Origin: Alphaproteobacteria bacterium
Lineage (GTDB): Bacteria; Pseudomonadota; Alphaproteobacteria; Micavibrionales; Micavibrionaceae
Direction: 5' to 3'
NCBI GenBank assembly: GCA_009929775.1
Contig: RZZS01000011.1
Coordinates: 1-48,506 of the forward strand
DNA: 48,506 nucleotides
Positions 24,386-32,263 of the stretch are shown here, piece after piece. A program made the position numbers and the translations under genes. A model generated the notes under the pieces. It made no database searches and was not told where the DNA came from. It was given only the letters and a program-made list of their open reading frames with translations. Within the stretch, counting starts at the first letter, position 1. The number at the start of each line of letters is the position of its first letter.

Positions 24386-25962
24386 CAGCCGTAAGCCTCT
24401 TCCATTGCATCCAGAACAAGTTGTTCAACACCGAACTGGCGTGCCTTGTCATAGAATTTGGGACGCAGTCCCGTCGATTTATGCCGTGTAACCAGCTTCC
24501 CGTGGGCATCTTCGCCCTCGATCTCAAGAACAAAAAGATCCTGCATCGTTACGACTTCACCTTCCATGCCGGTAATTTCGGATACGTGAGTCGTTTTCCG
24601 CGAGCCGTCGCGCAGGCGCTGGACCTGAATGATGACATTGACGGCTGCGGCAATCTGCTCCCGAACCGCTTTCTGCGGAAGATTCAGCCCCCCCATGGCG
24701 ATCATGTTCTCCATACGGGACAAGGCCTCGCGGGGATTGTTCGCGTGCACGGTGCCCATCGACCCGTCGTGACCGGTATTCATCGCCTGCAGCAGGTCGA
24801 AAGCTTCAGGACCGCGCACCTCGCCAACGATAATCCGCTCCGGACGCATCCGCAGGCAGTTCTTTACGAGATCGCGCATCGTTACTTCCCCGACTCCTTC
24901 GAGGTTGGGCGGTCGCGTTTCGAGACGCACGACGTGCGGCTGCTGGAGCTGAAGTTCAGCGGCGTCCTCGCAGGTGATGATTCTCTCGCCGGGGTCGATA
25001 TAGCGGGTCAGACAGTTCAGCATCGTCGTCTTCCCCGAACCGGTACCGCCGGACACGAGGCAGTTCACCCGGCACCGGCCTACGGCCATGATGAGCTTCG
25101 CGCAGGAGGGCGTCATCGATCCGAAATCGACGAGCTTTTCGAGCGTGAGCTTTTCCTTGGAAAACTTCCGGATCGTCATCGCCGCACCGTCTATGGCAAG
25201 CGGAGGAATGATAACGTTCACGCGGCTGCCATCCGGAAGACGTGCATCGCAAATTGGCGACGATTCGTCGACCCGCCGACCGATCGCGCCGACGATCCTC
25301 TGGCAAACTGTAATAAGATGCTGACTGTCGTGAAACTTGACTCTGGTGCGTTCTATCTTGCCCTTCGTTTCGATATAGACGGTGTCAGGACCGTTAATCA
25401 TAATGTCCGCAATGTCATCCCGCTCGAGCAGCGGCTCAAGCGGGCCAAAACCGAGCATGTCGTCAGCGCATTCCTTGGCGATTTTCTCGAGTTCGGCCGG
25501 CGTAAGGTCGAGATTTCGAAATCGCGCGATTTCCTGAACCGCCGACTGCACCTCGTCCCGGGCCGACTTCGAATCCATCCGCGCCAGAGCCTTGAGGTCG
25601 ATACCGTCGCGCAGGTCGAGCCAGATTCGGTTGCGAGCACGCTGCAGCCGCATGGCTGTCATGGAATCGGCAACCTCGCTGCCATCGCCGTCCTCGGCTA
25701 TGTCGGTCGAGATAACATCGTCTTCCATACTCTTGCGAGGCTTTTCCGCGGCATCAGCCACGTTCGGCGCTACAATTTCGGCTGCAGCCGGGACCTGTAC
25801 GACATCGGGTGTCGACGGAACGTCCGCGGGAACGGTCGATCTCGGTTGTGCTTCCGCAGTCGGCGAACTAACAGGCTTCGACGGTACGACCGGCGGATCT
25901 TTTCTGAGAGGCTTCAGCGGCTTCTCCGTCTTGCTGTCCGTCGATTTTTTGCCAAAGGCCAT
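24385..25962 (-). CDS. cpaF: CpaF/TadA, Flp pilus assembly motor ATPase
   Basis: A hexameric secretion ATPase that drives pilin export and pilus assembly. It has 525 aa. The first 130 residues are Pro/Ser/Glu-rich and disordered; the catalytic part shows Walker [13 protein letters not shown], the Asp box ([10 protein letters not shown]), Walker B ([20 protein letters not shown]) and the His box ([12 protein letters not shown]). The family's usual N-domain begins near residue 140. It is preceded by cpaE (14 bp) and overlaps tadB by one base. Confidence 0.95.
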   Translation of the reverse strand: MAFGKKSTDSKTEKPLKPLRKDPPVVPSKPVSSPTAEAQPRSTVPADVPSTPDVVQVPAAAEIVAPNVADAAEKPRKSMEDDVISTDIAEDGDGSEVADSMTAMRLQRARNRIWLDLRDGIDLKALARMDSKSARDEVQSAVQEIARFRNLDLTPAELEKIAKECADDMLGFGPLEPLLERDDIADIMINGPDTVYIETKGKIERTRVKFHDSQHLITVCQRIVGAIGRRVDESSPICDARLPDGSRVNVIIPPLAIDGAAMTIRKFSKEKLTLEKLVDFGSMTPSCAKLIMAVGRCRVNCLVSGGTGSGKTTMLNCLTRYIDPGERIITCEDAAELQLQQPHVVRLETRPPNLEGVGEVTMRDLVKNCLRMRPERIIVGEVRGPEAFDLLQAMNTGHDGSMGTVHANNPREALSRMENMIAMGGLNLPQKAVREQIAAAVNVIIQVQRLRDGSRKTTHVSEITGMEGEVVTMQDLFVLEIEGEDAHGKLVTRHKSTGLRPKFYDKARQFGVEQLVLDAMEEAYG

Positions 25963-25976
25963 CGCTCACCGCCCCG

Positions 25977-27218
25977 TCATTCCTTCGGAGAGAACATCCT
26001 GAGGATGCCCTTCCTGGATTGCTGCCCCCTGGAATCGCCCGCCTCGTCCCTCCCCATGCCGATGCCGTTGGCAATGAGGTCAACGACGTCCTGTATGATA
26101 CCGGCCGTCGCCTTGTTCTCGAAAAACTTTTGCCCCTGCCCCTCCGCCCCGATGAACAGCTTGGGATTGAACGGAATGAAAAGCTCGGGCTTGCGTTCCA
26201 TTGCCGCCTCTATGTCGCTTCGTGCGACCTCCCCGGCAGATGAAACGTTTTGCATATTGATGACAAGGCTAATATTGTCACGGGATCCGCCGCGCAGTTC
26301 CTCGATTTCCGAAAGCAAAGTCCGCGCGAGGCGCAAGGCCGTAACGACAGGTGTCGAAACAAGAATAATCTTGTTCGCTTTCGCCGCCATTGCGCGGACA
26401 ACCGGCGCAGGTGCCTGGGACAGGTCAAGAAACACAATGGGATATTTCGTCATGAGAATATTGACGAGATTTTCGAATTCGCCCGGATCAGGTTCGTGGT
26501 CAAGCATCACATCGCCGCCTGTTGCGAGAACGCTCAGTTTTTCCCCTGGATTGACCAACATTCGCTTGAGATTATCCTCATTGCCCGTTTGCGCAACCCG
26601 CATTGCCTCCGGAAGGGTTGCGGTTGGGTCGAAACCCAGCCCGACGCTCATGGACGACCACCCTCCCGCAGCGTCAAGCAGGATAGATTTCTGCCCGCGC
26701 TCGCTTGCGCCCCATGCCGTCAACCGGGAAATAAGCGACGTTCCCACTCCGCCTTTGGCACCGACGAAGGCGACGAGGTGGCTTCCGATTGCGCCGATGC
26801 GCTCGATCAGGGTCTTCGCAATAACTTCCGAGAACACCTCCGGAACAAGAGGGCGCACCAGATAATCGCTGACGCCCATCCCGATAAGTTTCCGGTAGAG
26901 GTAAACATCGTTGACGGGTCCTACGACAATCGCTGCCGTATCCTCCTTGCAGTAACCGGCGAGCGCTTCGAGACGCCCGGCAAATCCATCGTTAATCTCG
27001 TCAGTCTGGACAATAACGAGATCCGGCGACGCCATAGACGAGTAAGCCTCGATGGCGGTTTCAACATCGCCGTCGATTGCCTCTATCCGCACACGCGCAA
27101 AACGCCAGTCATCCTCAAGAGCCGAAACCGTTTGAACGGATTCTTTGTCTTTCGTGAATATGGCGACTGAAGCGCTGGGCAGAAGTACAGACGTTTCGGT
27201 GCTATCGTCTTCGCTCAT
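25977..27218 (-). CDS. cpaE: CpaE/TadZ, Flp pilus localisation ATPase
   Basis: A MinD/ParA-like protein that places the pilus machine at the cell pole in related bacteria. It has 413 aa. Residues about 14-140 form an atypical receiver-like domain. A deviant Walker A GAKGGVGTSLISRL follows, then MLDHEPDPGEFENLV and YPIVFLDLSQAPAPVVRAM (Walker B side) and VINMQNVSSAGE. The ATG at 27218 is 48 bp from cpaD. The last 30 residues are charged and probably flexible. Confidence 0.9.
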   Translation of the reverse strand: MSEDDSTETSVLLPSASVAIFTKDKESVQTVSALEDDWRFARVRIEAIDGDVETAIEAYSSMASPDLVIVQTDEINDGFAGRLEALAGYCKEDTAAIVVGPVNDVYLYRKLIGMGVSDYLVRPLVPEVFSEVIAKTLIERIGAIGSHLVAFVGAKGGVGTSLISRLTAWGASERGQKSILLDAAGGWSSMSVGLGFDPTATLPEAMRVAQTGNEDNLKRMLVNPGEKLSVLATGGDVMLDHEPDPGEFENLVNILMTKYPIVFLDLSQAPAPVVRAMAAKANKIILVSTPVVTALRLARTLLSEIEELRGGSRDNISLVINMQNVSSAGEVARSDIEAAMERKPELFIPFNPKLFIGAEGQGQKFFENKATAGIIQDVVDLIANGIGMGRDEAGDSRGQQSRKGILRMFSPKE

Positions 27219-27266
27219 TCGAACTTATCCTGACCCATTTATACCCCGGCCGGGGTTAACAATTAA

Positions 27267-27887
27267 TTATTCAGCCGCAGGTCCGGCGCGATATCCCTCG
27301 ATCACAGCCGACGCGCGCGGCGTGTCTCCCGGCGGCGTTCCCGACTGCCCACGCAAATCCTTCGGTCGCGCGATCTGCCTGGCGAACTGATCCTGAAGCC
27401 CGCACCCGATCTTGTATGCCTCGATTTCCTCGATATCCGCCGAACGGCCGCCCATACCGGGCATTCTCTTGCAATCGCGGGGAGCCGATGCTGTGACCTC
27501 GGCGTAGGTTACAAGCGCCATAGAGACACCGTCTCCCGCAGCGGGAAGAATATCGCCCCGGACATCCGCAATGCCCGCTTTCCGAAGGCCGTTCGAAACC
27601 CGCGCGAGTTCGAGACTTGCCGTCATGGCCGTGTTGGTATTCGATCCGGGAGAATAGGTTACGGCGACATGAACAGGTCCGGTCCCGTACCGCCAGTAGT
27701 GCGTTCCGATTTCCTCATAGTCGTCCTCATCCATGTCGGAAACCGGCACCTTGAAAGCATGCTCCTGCGAATAGAGCTCAACCTTCCCGTCCGTGACATT
27801 GCTCGGCGTTTCCAGGGAACAACCGCCTGCAATCAAAACGGCCAGCAAGGCCGGCACGACCAATCGAATTTTTCTGTCAACGCGCAT
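27267..27887 (-). CDS. cpaD: CpaD-like pilus assembly lipoprotein
   Basis: A 206-aa outer-membrane lipoprotein with signal LLAVLIAGGCSLE (Cys23). The ATG at 27887 is chosen over a TTG three codons upstream because AGGG fits it better. The sequence has the CpaD plan: a first beta domain (HYWRYGTGPVHVAVTYSPGS), a second (GDGVSMALVTYAEVTASAPR), and the C-terminal cysteine pair (DCKRMPG ... IGCGLQDQFARQIARPKDL). It is thought to help the secretin CpaC. It lies 16 bp after cpaC. Confidence 0.88.
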   Translation of the reverse strand: MRVDRKIRLVVPALLAVLIAGGCSLETPSNVTDGKVELYSQEHAFKVPVSDMDEDDYEEIGTHYWRYGTGPVHVAVTYSPGSNTNTAMTASLELARVSNGLRKAGIADVRGDILPAAGDGVSMALVTYAEVTASAPRDCKRMPGMGGRSADIEEIEAYKIGCGLQDQFARQIARPKDLRGQSGTPPGDTPRASAVIEGYRAGPAAE

Positions 27888-27903
27888 GCTTGGCAATCCC
27901 TGT

Positions 27904-29418
27904 CTAGTTTAAAAGGTAACCGAAGGCGCCCTGTTCCTCGAGAAGATCGGGAGCGATATCTCCGTATGTCCTGCGCAAGTTGGCGGAGAATGCGCGGGAC
28001 AGCGGGGTCGAAATATCCCTGGCGATTTCGACCGCATTGTCTTTTTCGGCATAGGGCTCGACCAGATAGGGCGTAACGATCACCACCAGTTCTGTCTCGT
28101 TCCGGCGGAAACTGTCGGATTCGAACAACTTGCCAAGCACCGGCGCCTTGGAAACACCGGGAACTCCCGTCATGCCTTCCACGTTTTCTGACTGGAGCAA
28201 GCCTGCGATCATCATACTGCCGCCACTGGCCATCTCCACCGTCGTCGAGGCACGCCGGACGTCCAGACCCGGGACGCCTGCAACAGCGACGCTGAAGTCA
28301 AGAGACGAGACCTCTGTCGTCATTGCAAGGCTTATGCGCTCGCCAGACATAACGACCGGGCGAAAATCGAGCGACACACCGAAATCCCGAAACGTGATAA
28401 TTACATTGCCCGACTGGTCGCGCCCGGATGGAACCGGGATTTCTCCACCCGCGAGAAACCCGGCTGACTCGCCGGAAACCGCGACAAGGTTAGGCTCTGC
28501 AAGCACATTTGCAAGGTTCGCCTGCTCCAGCGCATTGAGCGTAACCTCCATCATACCGAGACCGTTGATTTCCGTGTCTGCCAGAAGCCTCCCCAGAAAC
28601 GACGATGCACCGGACAGACCGGCAGCGGTTGCCGATCTCGCGAGAAGAGCGTCGTCCCAGGGACCGTCAGCATCCCCGGTTGCATCCAGCTCTCTCCAGC
28701 TTGAAGGCGGCGTGGCACCAAAGAGAGTAGTGGTCGCCAGTTCGTTCTCGTCGTTGAAATTCGTGTCGACGCCAAGCTCCTTGAGGACGGTTCGGCTGAT
28801 CTCCACAATTTTTACCTTGAGCATCACCTGCTGCTCGCCGCGGACTTTCAGCATGTTGGCAACCATATAGTCAAGCGGTTTGTCGCTCATGCCGATTAAC
28901 TCGCTGACATAGTGAGCGATCATGCGCATAGCCGTTGCGGCGACTTCAGGTGTGGAAACAGTGCCCTTGAGGTAAATCTGGTCCAGAATTGCGCCAACCT
29001 CAATCTTCTCGTCCGGAAAGAGCTCGTCTACAAGGGCCTGAATCCCGTTGATATCATAATTCACGTGGACGTCGATCCGGCTCAGCACATCACCCTTCGC
29101 ATCGACGACAAGGATATTCGTGTCGCCGATGCTGGTGCCAACCATGTAAAGCCTGCCCGACTGCAGGGCACTCACATCAACGACACGGGGATCGGCCACA
29201 AGAATGTCGGAAACCTCCCCCTTGATATCCAGAACGTCGCCTTTGCCAAGATGAAGCGTGACGGTCTCTCTTTCCCCCGGCTGCCCGACCGAACGCAAAT
29301 CCGTCTTCGAAGCAAAAGCCTGATATGCCGCCCCGCTCGTGACCATCGCCACTGCCAGAGAAACCCACAGCAGCCGGAATAAGTTTGTTCGTAACCCGAT
29401 CATGGCTCTGTCTTTCAT
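27904..29418 (-). CDS. cpaC: CpaC/RcpA, outer-membrane secretin of the Flp pilus
   Basis: A 504-aa secretin. The signal peptide ends near FASKTDL (residue 35). The N-domain (about 45-130, LGKGDVLDIKGEVSDILVAD) is followed by a BON/N1 region and the secretin domain (about 230-450) with the characteristic VAVSGESAGFLAGGEIPVP, SLDFRPVVMSGERISLAM and GSMMIAGLLQSENVEGMTGV. It forms the outer-membrane ring through which the pilus leaves. The C-terminal 50 residues are outside the secretin core. The ATG at 29418 has a weak ribosome site; an ATG 15 bp downstream is an alternative. Confidence 0.93.
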   Translation of the reverse strand: MKDRAMIGLRTNLFRLLWVSLAVAMVTSGAAYQAFASKTDLRSVGQPGERETVTLHLGKGDVLDIKGEVSDILVADPRVVDVSALQSGRLYMVGTSIGDTNILVVDAKGDVLSRIDVHVNYDINGIQALVDELFPDEKIEVGAILDQIYLKGTVSTPEVAATAMRMIAHYVSELIGMSDKPLDYMVANMLKVRGEQQVMLKVKIVEISRTVLKELGVDTNFNDENELATTTLFGATPPSSWRELDATGDADGPWDDALLARSATAAGLSGASSFLGRLLADTEINGLGMMEVTLNALEQANLANVLAEPNLVAVSGESAGFLAGGEIPVPSGRDQSGNVIITFRDFGVSLDFRPVVMSGERISLAMTTEVSSLDFSVAVAGVPGLDVRRASTTVEMASGGSMMIAGLLQSENVEGMTGVPGVSKAPVLGKLFESDSFRRNETELVVIVTPYLVEPYAEKDNAVEIARDISTPLSRAFSANLRRTYGDIAPDLLEEQGAFGYLLN

Positions 29419-29461
29419 AGTTATTCCAGAAGTCGATCCCGAGAAACGAGATCAGAAGAAG

Positions 29462-30379
29462 TCAGCGGGAGGAAATATCGGAAATGATATCTCCATTATA
29501 AATTCTCACATTACGCGTATTTTCTCCAGCGCTATTTGCGACAGGAACGGGAGTCCTGCGGGAGGACATCGACGCCCTCCGGGCATCCAGCATGTCGGTC
29601 TGGAGATCCTTGATAATGTTCGTCAGACGCGCATCGGTTACCACCGGCCACTCCCGCACTATCGGCGCGTCGTCGCCAATCCCGCGCAGCGCAAGAATCA
29701 GCTCACCGACGTCAGCGGCAAGCGCAATCTTCTCCGCGTCCATCGCCGACACCTGAACCGTCACCGTGCGCCCGACCAGCGCAGCCGCCTCCCCTCGCGA
29801 CGCCCTCTGGTCCACCGCGAGGATTTTCACATTCTGAAGAATGGTTTCCGCCGCCAGCTTATTGATATTTCTATCTATAATGCGCTGCTCCTCCGGATTG
29901 CCCGACGGGACAACCGGACGGAATGTCATGATAATGTCGACATGATCCCCGGGCGTGACGAAGCCACCCGCCATCGTATCGGCCTTAACGGAAAAAGCTA
30001 TCGCACGCATGCCCTTTGGCAGCGTCGCCGCGAGATAATTGGCATCCGTTTTCAAGATGGCGGACGCCATGACCGGCTCATCCGCAGAAAGCGAACGGGC
30101 AAGACGCCCGGAAACAACATCAAGCGGCTTTTCGTCCTTTTGCCTGACGATCGCCCCCGAAAACACTGCCGCCTTCGGCCACGCCTGCCATCGCAGATCG
30201 TCAGCCCCAAGCTCCTTGCCCGCCTTCAGGTCTTTTGCCGCCACGACGATCTGGACCCGATCTTCCTCCTTGATCTGGACTTGGGGAGCATCGTCCTTAA
30301 GGCTTGCCTGCACGAGCACCGCAACCAGAATGGCAATCACCAGGCCGCCGGCGAGCACAATCAGAATATTCTTGTTCAT
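29462..30379 (-). CDS. cpaB: CpaB/RcpC, Flp pilus assembly protein with SAF domain
   Basis: A 305-aa protein with one N-terminal membrane anchor (ILIVLAGGLVIAILVAVLV) and a periplasmic SAF-type domain (VAAKDLKAGKELGADDLRW), then the RcpC/CpaB part (AFSVKADTMAGGFVTPGDHVD, VQVSAMDAEKIALAADVGEL). It is believed to bridge the secretin and the periplasmic part of the machine. GAGGA lies 6 bp upstream of the ATG. The gap to cpaC is 43 bp. Confidence 0.92.
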   Translation of the reverse strand: MNKNILIVLAGGLVIAILVAVLVQASLKDDAPQVQIKEEDRVQIVVAAKDLKAGKELGADDLRWQAWPKAAVFSGAIVRQKDEKPLDVVSGRLARSLSADEPVMASAILKTDANYLAATLPKGMRAIAFSVKADTMAGGFVTPGDHVDIIMTFRPVVPSGNPEEQRIIDRNINKLAAETILQNVKILAVDQRASRGEAAALVGRTVTVQVSAMDAEKIALAADVGELILALRGIGDDAPIVREWPVVTDARLTNIIKDLQTDMLDARRASMSSRRTPVPVANSAGENTRNVRIYNGDIISDISSR

Positions 30380-30463
30380 GGTGTCCTCATGAGACGTGGA
30401 AACATGGGCCGTAAATAACCGGACAAGAGGGCTCCGGAAAACCGGGAAACAGAAAGAAAGAAC

Positions 30464-31012
30464 CTAGGAGCGACCCTGCGACAGCGCCGCAAAATCGAAG
30501 TAGCCGAGAAAAGCGAATGCAGCGACTGCCCCGGAACCAATAGCGATACCGTATGGGACAACCGCTTCCCTTGAGCGCACCCGCGCCAGCCATGACCCTT
30601 CCGGCATTGCCGGAAATCTGCCCATTCGACCGACGCAAATAGCCACCAGGGCCAGTAGCGCGCCTATCATAGTAACCCAAAACAGAAACACTGGCAAACC
30701 CTGCAGCCCCACCCAGAAACCATAAGCAGTCAACAGCTTCGAGTCGCCCGCGCCGAACACCCTGAAAAGAAAAAGCACATAGGTCGCAAAGAAAATGCCG
30801 CAACCGGCGAAAAAGTGGGAAAGCAGCGGCGCGAACGCACGAGATTCCCCAAGAATCGCATCTGCAAAAAATGCAAGGGCAAACGTTACGGCGATCAGCA
30901 GGGAAAGCGCGTTCGGAATACGCATTCGCCTGAAATCGGATATCCCGGCCAGAATGCCGCACAGAACCGCCACCGAAACGCTTGAGACCAAAAGAACGAA
31001 GGCAAGATTCAT
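30464..31012 (-). CDS. cpaA: CpaA/TadV prepilin peptidase
   Basis: A 182-aa polytopic aspartic protease that cuts the Flp pilin leader. The two catalytic aspartates are in ISDFRRMRIPN (residue about 26) and FGAGDSKLL (GxGD motif, about 91). About five to six hydrophobic segments are seen. Its ATG lies 20 bp beyond the terminator hairpin that follows flp, so its expression depends on read-through from the pilin promoter or on an unseen promoter. Confidence 0.9.
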   Translation of the reverse strand: MNLAFVLLVSSVSVAVLCGILAGISDFRRMRIPNALSLLIAVTFALAFFADAILGESRAFAPLLSHFFAGCGIFFATYVLFLFRVFGAGDSKLLTAYGFWVGLQGLPVFLFWVTMIGALLALVAICVGRMGRFPAMPEGSWLARVRSREAVVPYGIAIGSGAVAAFAFLGYFDFAALSQGRS

Positions 31013-31024
31013 CTATCCGACTCG

Positions 31025-31062
31025 AAAAAATCGAAGTCCACCCGAACGACGGGTGGACTTCG
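31025..31062 (-). terminator. strong Rho-independent terminator/attenuator after flp
   Basis: Perfect 12-bp stem CGAAGTCCACCC (31032-31043) / GGGTGGACTTCG (31051-31062), 7-nt loop, followed on the minus strand by six T (31025-31030). It lies between flp and cpaA. Confidence 0.85.
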
Positions 31063-31082
31063 GGGCAATCATGCTTCTTGAA

Positions 31083-31286
31083 TTAGATTGTAGTGTCAAC
31101 CGTGCCTTCAGCGGCGCTCATGGCATCGCCGATAGTGTTGAACATGTTGCCAAGGTCGTTACCGAAAGCGAACACAGCTGCAACGATCGCGAGAGAAATA
31201 CCACCAGCAATCAGGCCGTATTCGATCGCCGTGGCACCTTTTTCGTCTTTCCGAAAAGCCTGTACCCAAGCCATAATCTTCAACAT
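31083..31286 (-). CDS. flp: Flp/Fap-type major pilin
   Basis: A 67-aa type IVb pilin. The ATG at 31286 has AGGAG 8 bp upstream. The leader ends RKDEKG, and cleavage at G/A gives ATAIEYGLIAGGISLAIV, the typical Flp N-terminus with Glu at +5 and the EYG motif. The C-terminal 25 residues (NMFNTIGDAMSAAEGTVDTT) form the exposed part. It is the first gene of the pilus operon. A CtrA-type site and an AT-rich promoter lie upstream, and a strong terminator lies downstream. Confidence 0.95.
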   Translation of the reverse strand: MLKIMAWVQAFRKDEKGATAIEYGLIAGGISLAIVAAVFAFGNDLGNMFNTIGDAMSAAEGTVDTTI

Positions 31287-31373
31287 TCGTTTTCTCCTTC
31301 GTAGATTTCCAATCCAGTTTTTGTGAGTGACAAGCCCCAACGGATCATCGAGGCTCCCAACCGTCATCTTCAG

Positions 31374-31403
31374 AATATAACACGAGTTTTAACGAGTGGT
31401 TAA
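31374..31403 (-). promoter_or_regulatory. flp promoter with CtrA-type binding site
   Basis: TTAA (31389-31392), 7 bases, TTAA (31400-31403) matches the CtrA consensus TTAA-N7-TTAA. On the minus strand it covers the -35 position of a -10-like TATATT (31374-31379), the usual place for CtrA activation. The pilin ATG is 88 bp further down. Confidence 0.6.
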
Positions 31404-31722
31404 AATATTTTTTCATTACTCAATTTTTTATAGAAAACAATGAATAAAACAGAAAAAAATATTAATGAATGTTTTTCATAAAATTGTATCTAATCAATTA
31501 GTATTCCATAGGCTGCTCGGTTTCTTCAATTTTTACTTGCGTTTTTATTACGAATGTAAATGTGGCAAACTCGTCTTTTTTTGGACACGATTTCGATTAT
31601 ATCGGCAAACTGCTCAAGGACCTGACGCCAATACTCACACCGAGCATCACCAATTCTTGAAAATCACCGCTCAGTGCGAACTACGCCATGCCCTGGTGTG
31701 CGACACAAGGCCACCCGACCCC
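31404..31722. other. AT-rich intergenic region, no gene seen
   Basis: About 320 bp between the flp promoter and the 31723 gene, AT-rich in its first half (long A and T runs near 31406-31470). A 101-aa plus-strand frame (31465-31770) has no ribosome site, no family likeness and overlaps the opposite gene, so I do not call it. Confidence 0.6.
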
Positions 31723-32253
31723 TCACTTGTCGCCGGATTTCGTATTCTCCTCCCTTTCTCCGGAAGCTGACGACGCACCGACGGGAAAACCATCCGGCCC
31801 AAGCGACACATCACCGGAAACCTCCGCCCCCCACCGCGCTACCAGTTGCTTCTGGCGCTGGTCGATCGACTCCAGACGGGCCTTCCCGTTTTCGGTAAGG
31901 AAAACAGCGACGATGCCGGTCAAGGCCCAGTCGATGACATAACCAACCCCGGCCGCCATGTACATGACGACGATGGTCAGAGGATCGCTCAAAATCTCTA
32001 CCGACCGGTCAATCGAGTGCTGCGACGTCCAGAGATCGATGACAAAAGGAACGCAACCGGCCAGATTCATGGCTCCAACCGTGAGTCCCAGCGTGCGCTC
32101 CTTTGTCCGATCGACGAGAGAGGCAACGATTGCAGGCAGCATCCCGATCGTCAGCATGACCGTCGTCGGAACAAACACTACCGCAAGAATAAACACAAAC
32201 AGGAGCATCACCTGCTCCTTCCATGTCACCTTCCTGCGCCTTCTTGGCATCAT
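31723..32253 (-). CDS. membrane protein of unknown function, partner of the pseudokinase gene
   Basis: A 176-aa protein. It has a basic start (MMPRRRRKVTWKEQ) and membrane segments at about 14-34 (VMLLFVFILAVVFVPTTVML), possibly 36-50, about 58-78 and about 96-123, followed by a cytoplasmic-type helical segment (NGKARLESIDQRQKQLVARW) and a polar tail. The ATG at 32253 follows GGGGGTGA. It begins 10 bp after the stop of the pseudokinase gene, so both are almost surely co-transcribed and may form one membrane complex. No family recognised. Confidence 0.75.
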   Translation of the reverse strand: MMPRRRRKVTWKEQVMLLFVFILAVVFVPTTVMLTIGMLPAIVASLVDRTKERTLGLTVGAMNLAGCVPFVIDLWTSQHSIDRSVEILSDPLTIVVMYMAAGVGYVIDWALTGIVAVFLTENGKARLESIDQRQKQLVARWGAEVSGDVSLGPDGFPVGASSASGEREENTKSGDK

Positions 32254-32263
32254 GTCACCCCCA

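Noticed and set aside
24421..26865. 814-aa open frame on the plus strand
   Set aside because: Antisense to cpaF and cpaE; no family likeness and the opposite strand codes known pilus proteins.
31465..31770. 101-aa frame in the AT-rich gap
   Set aside because: No ribosome site, composition like non-coding AT-rich DNA, and it overlaps the 31723 gene.
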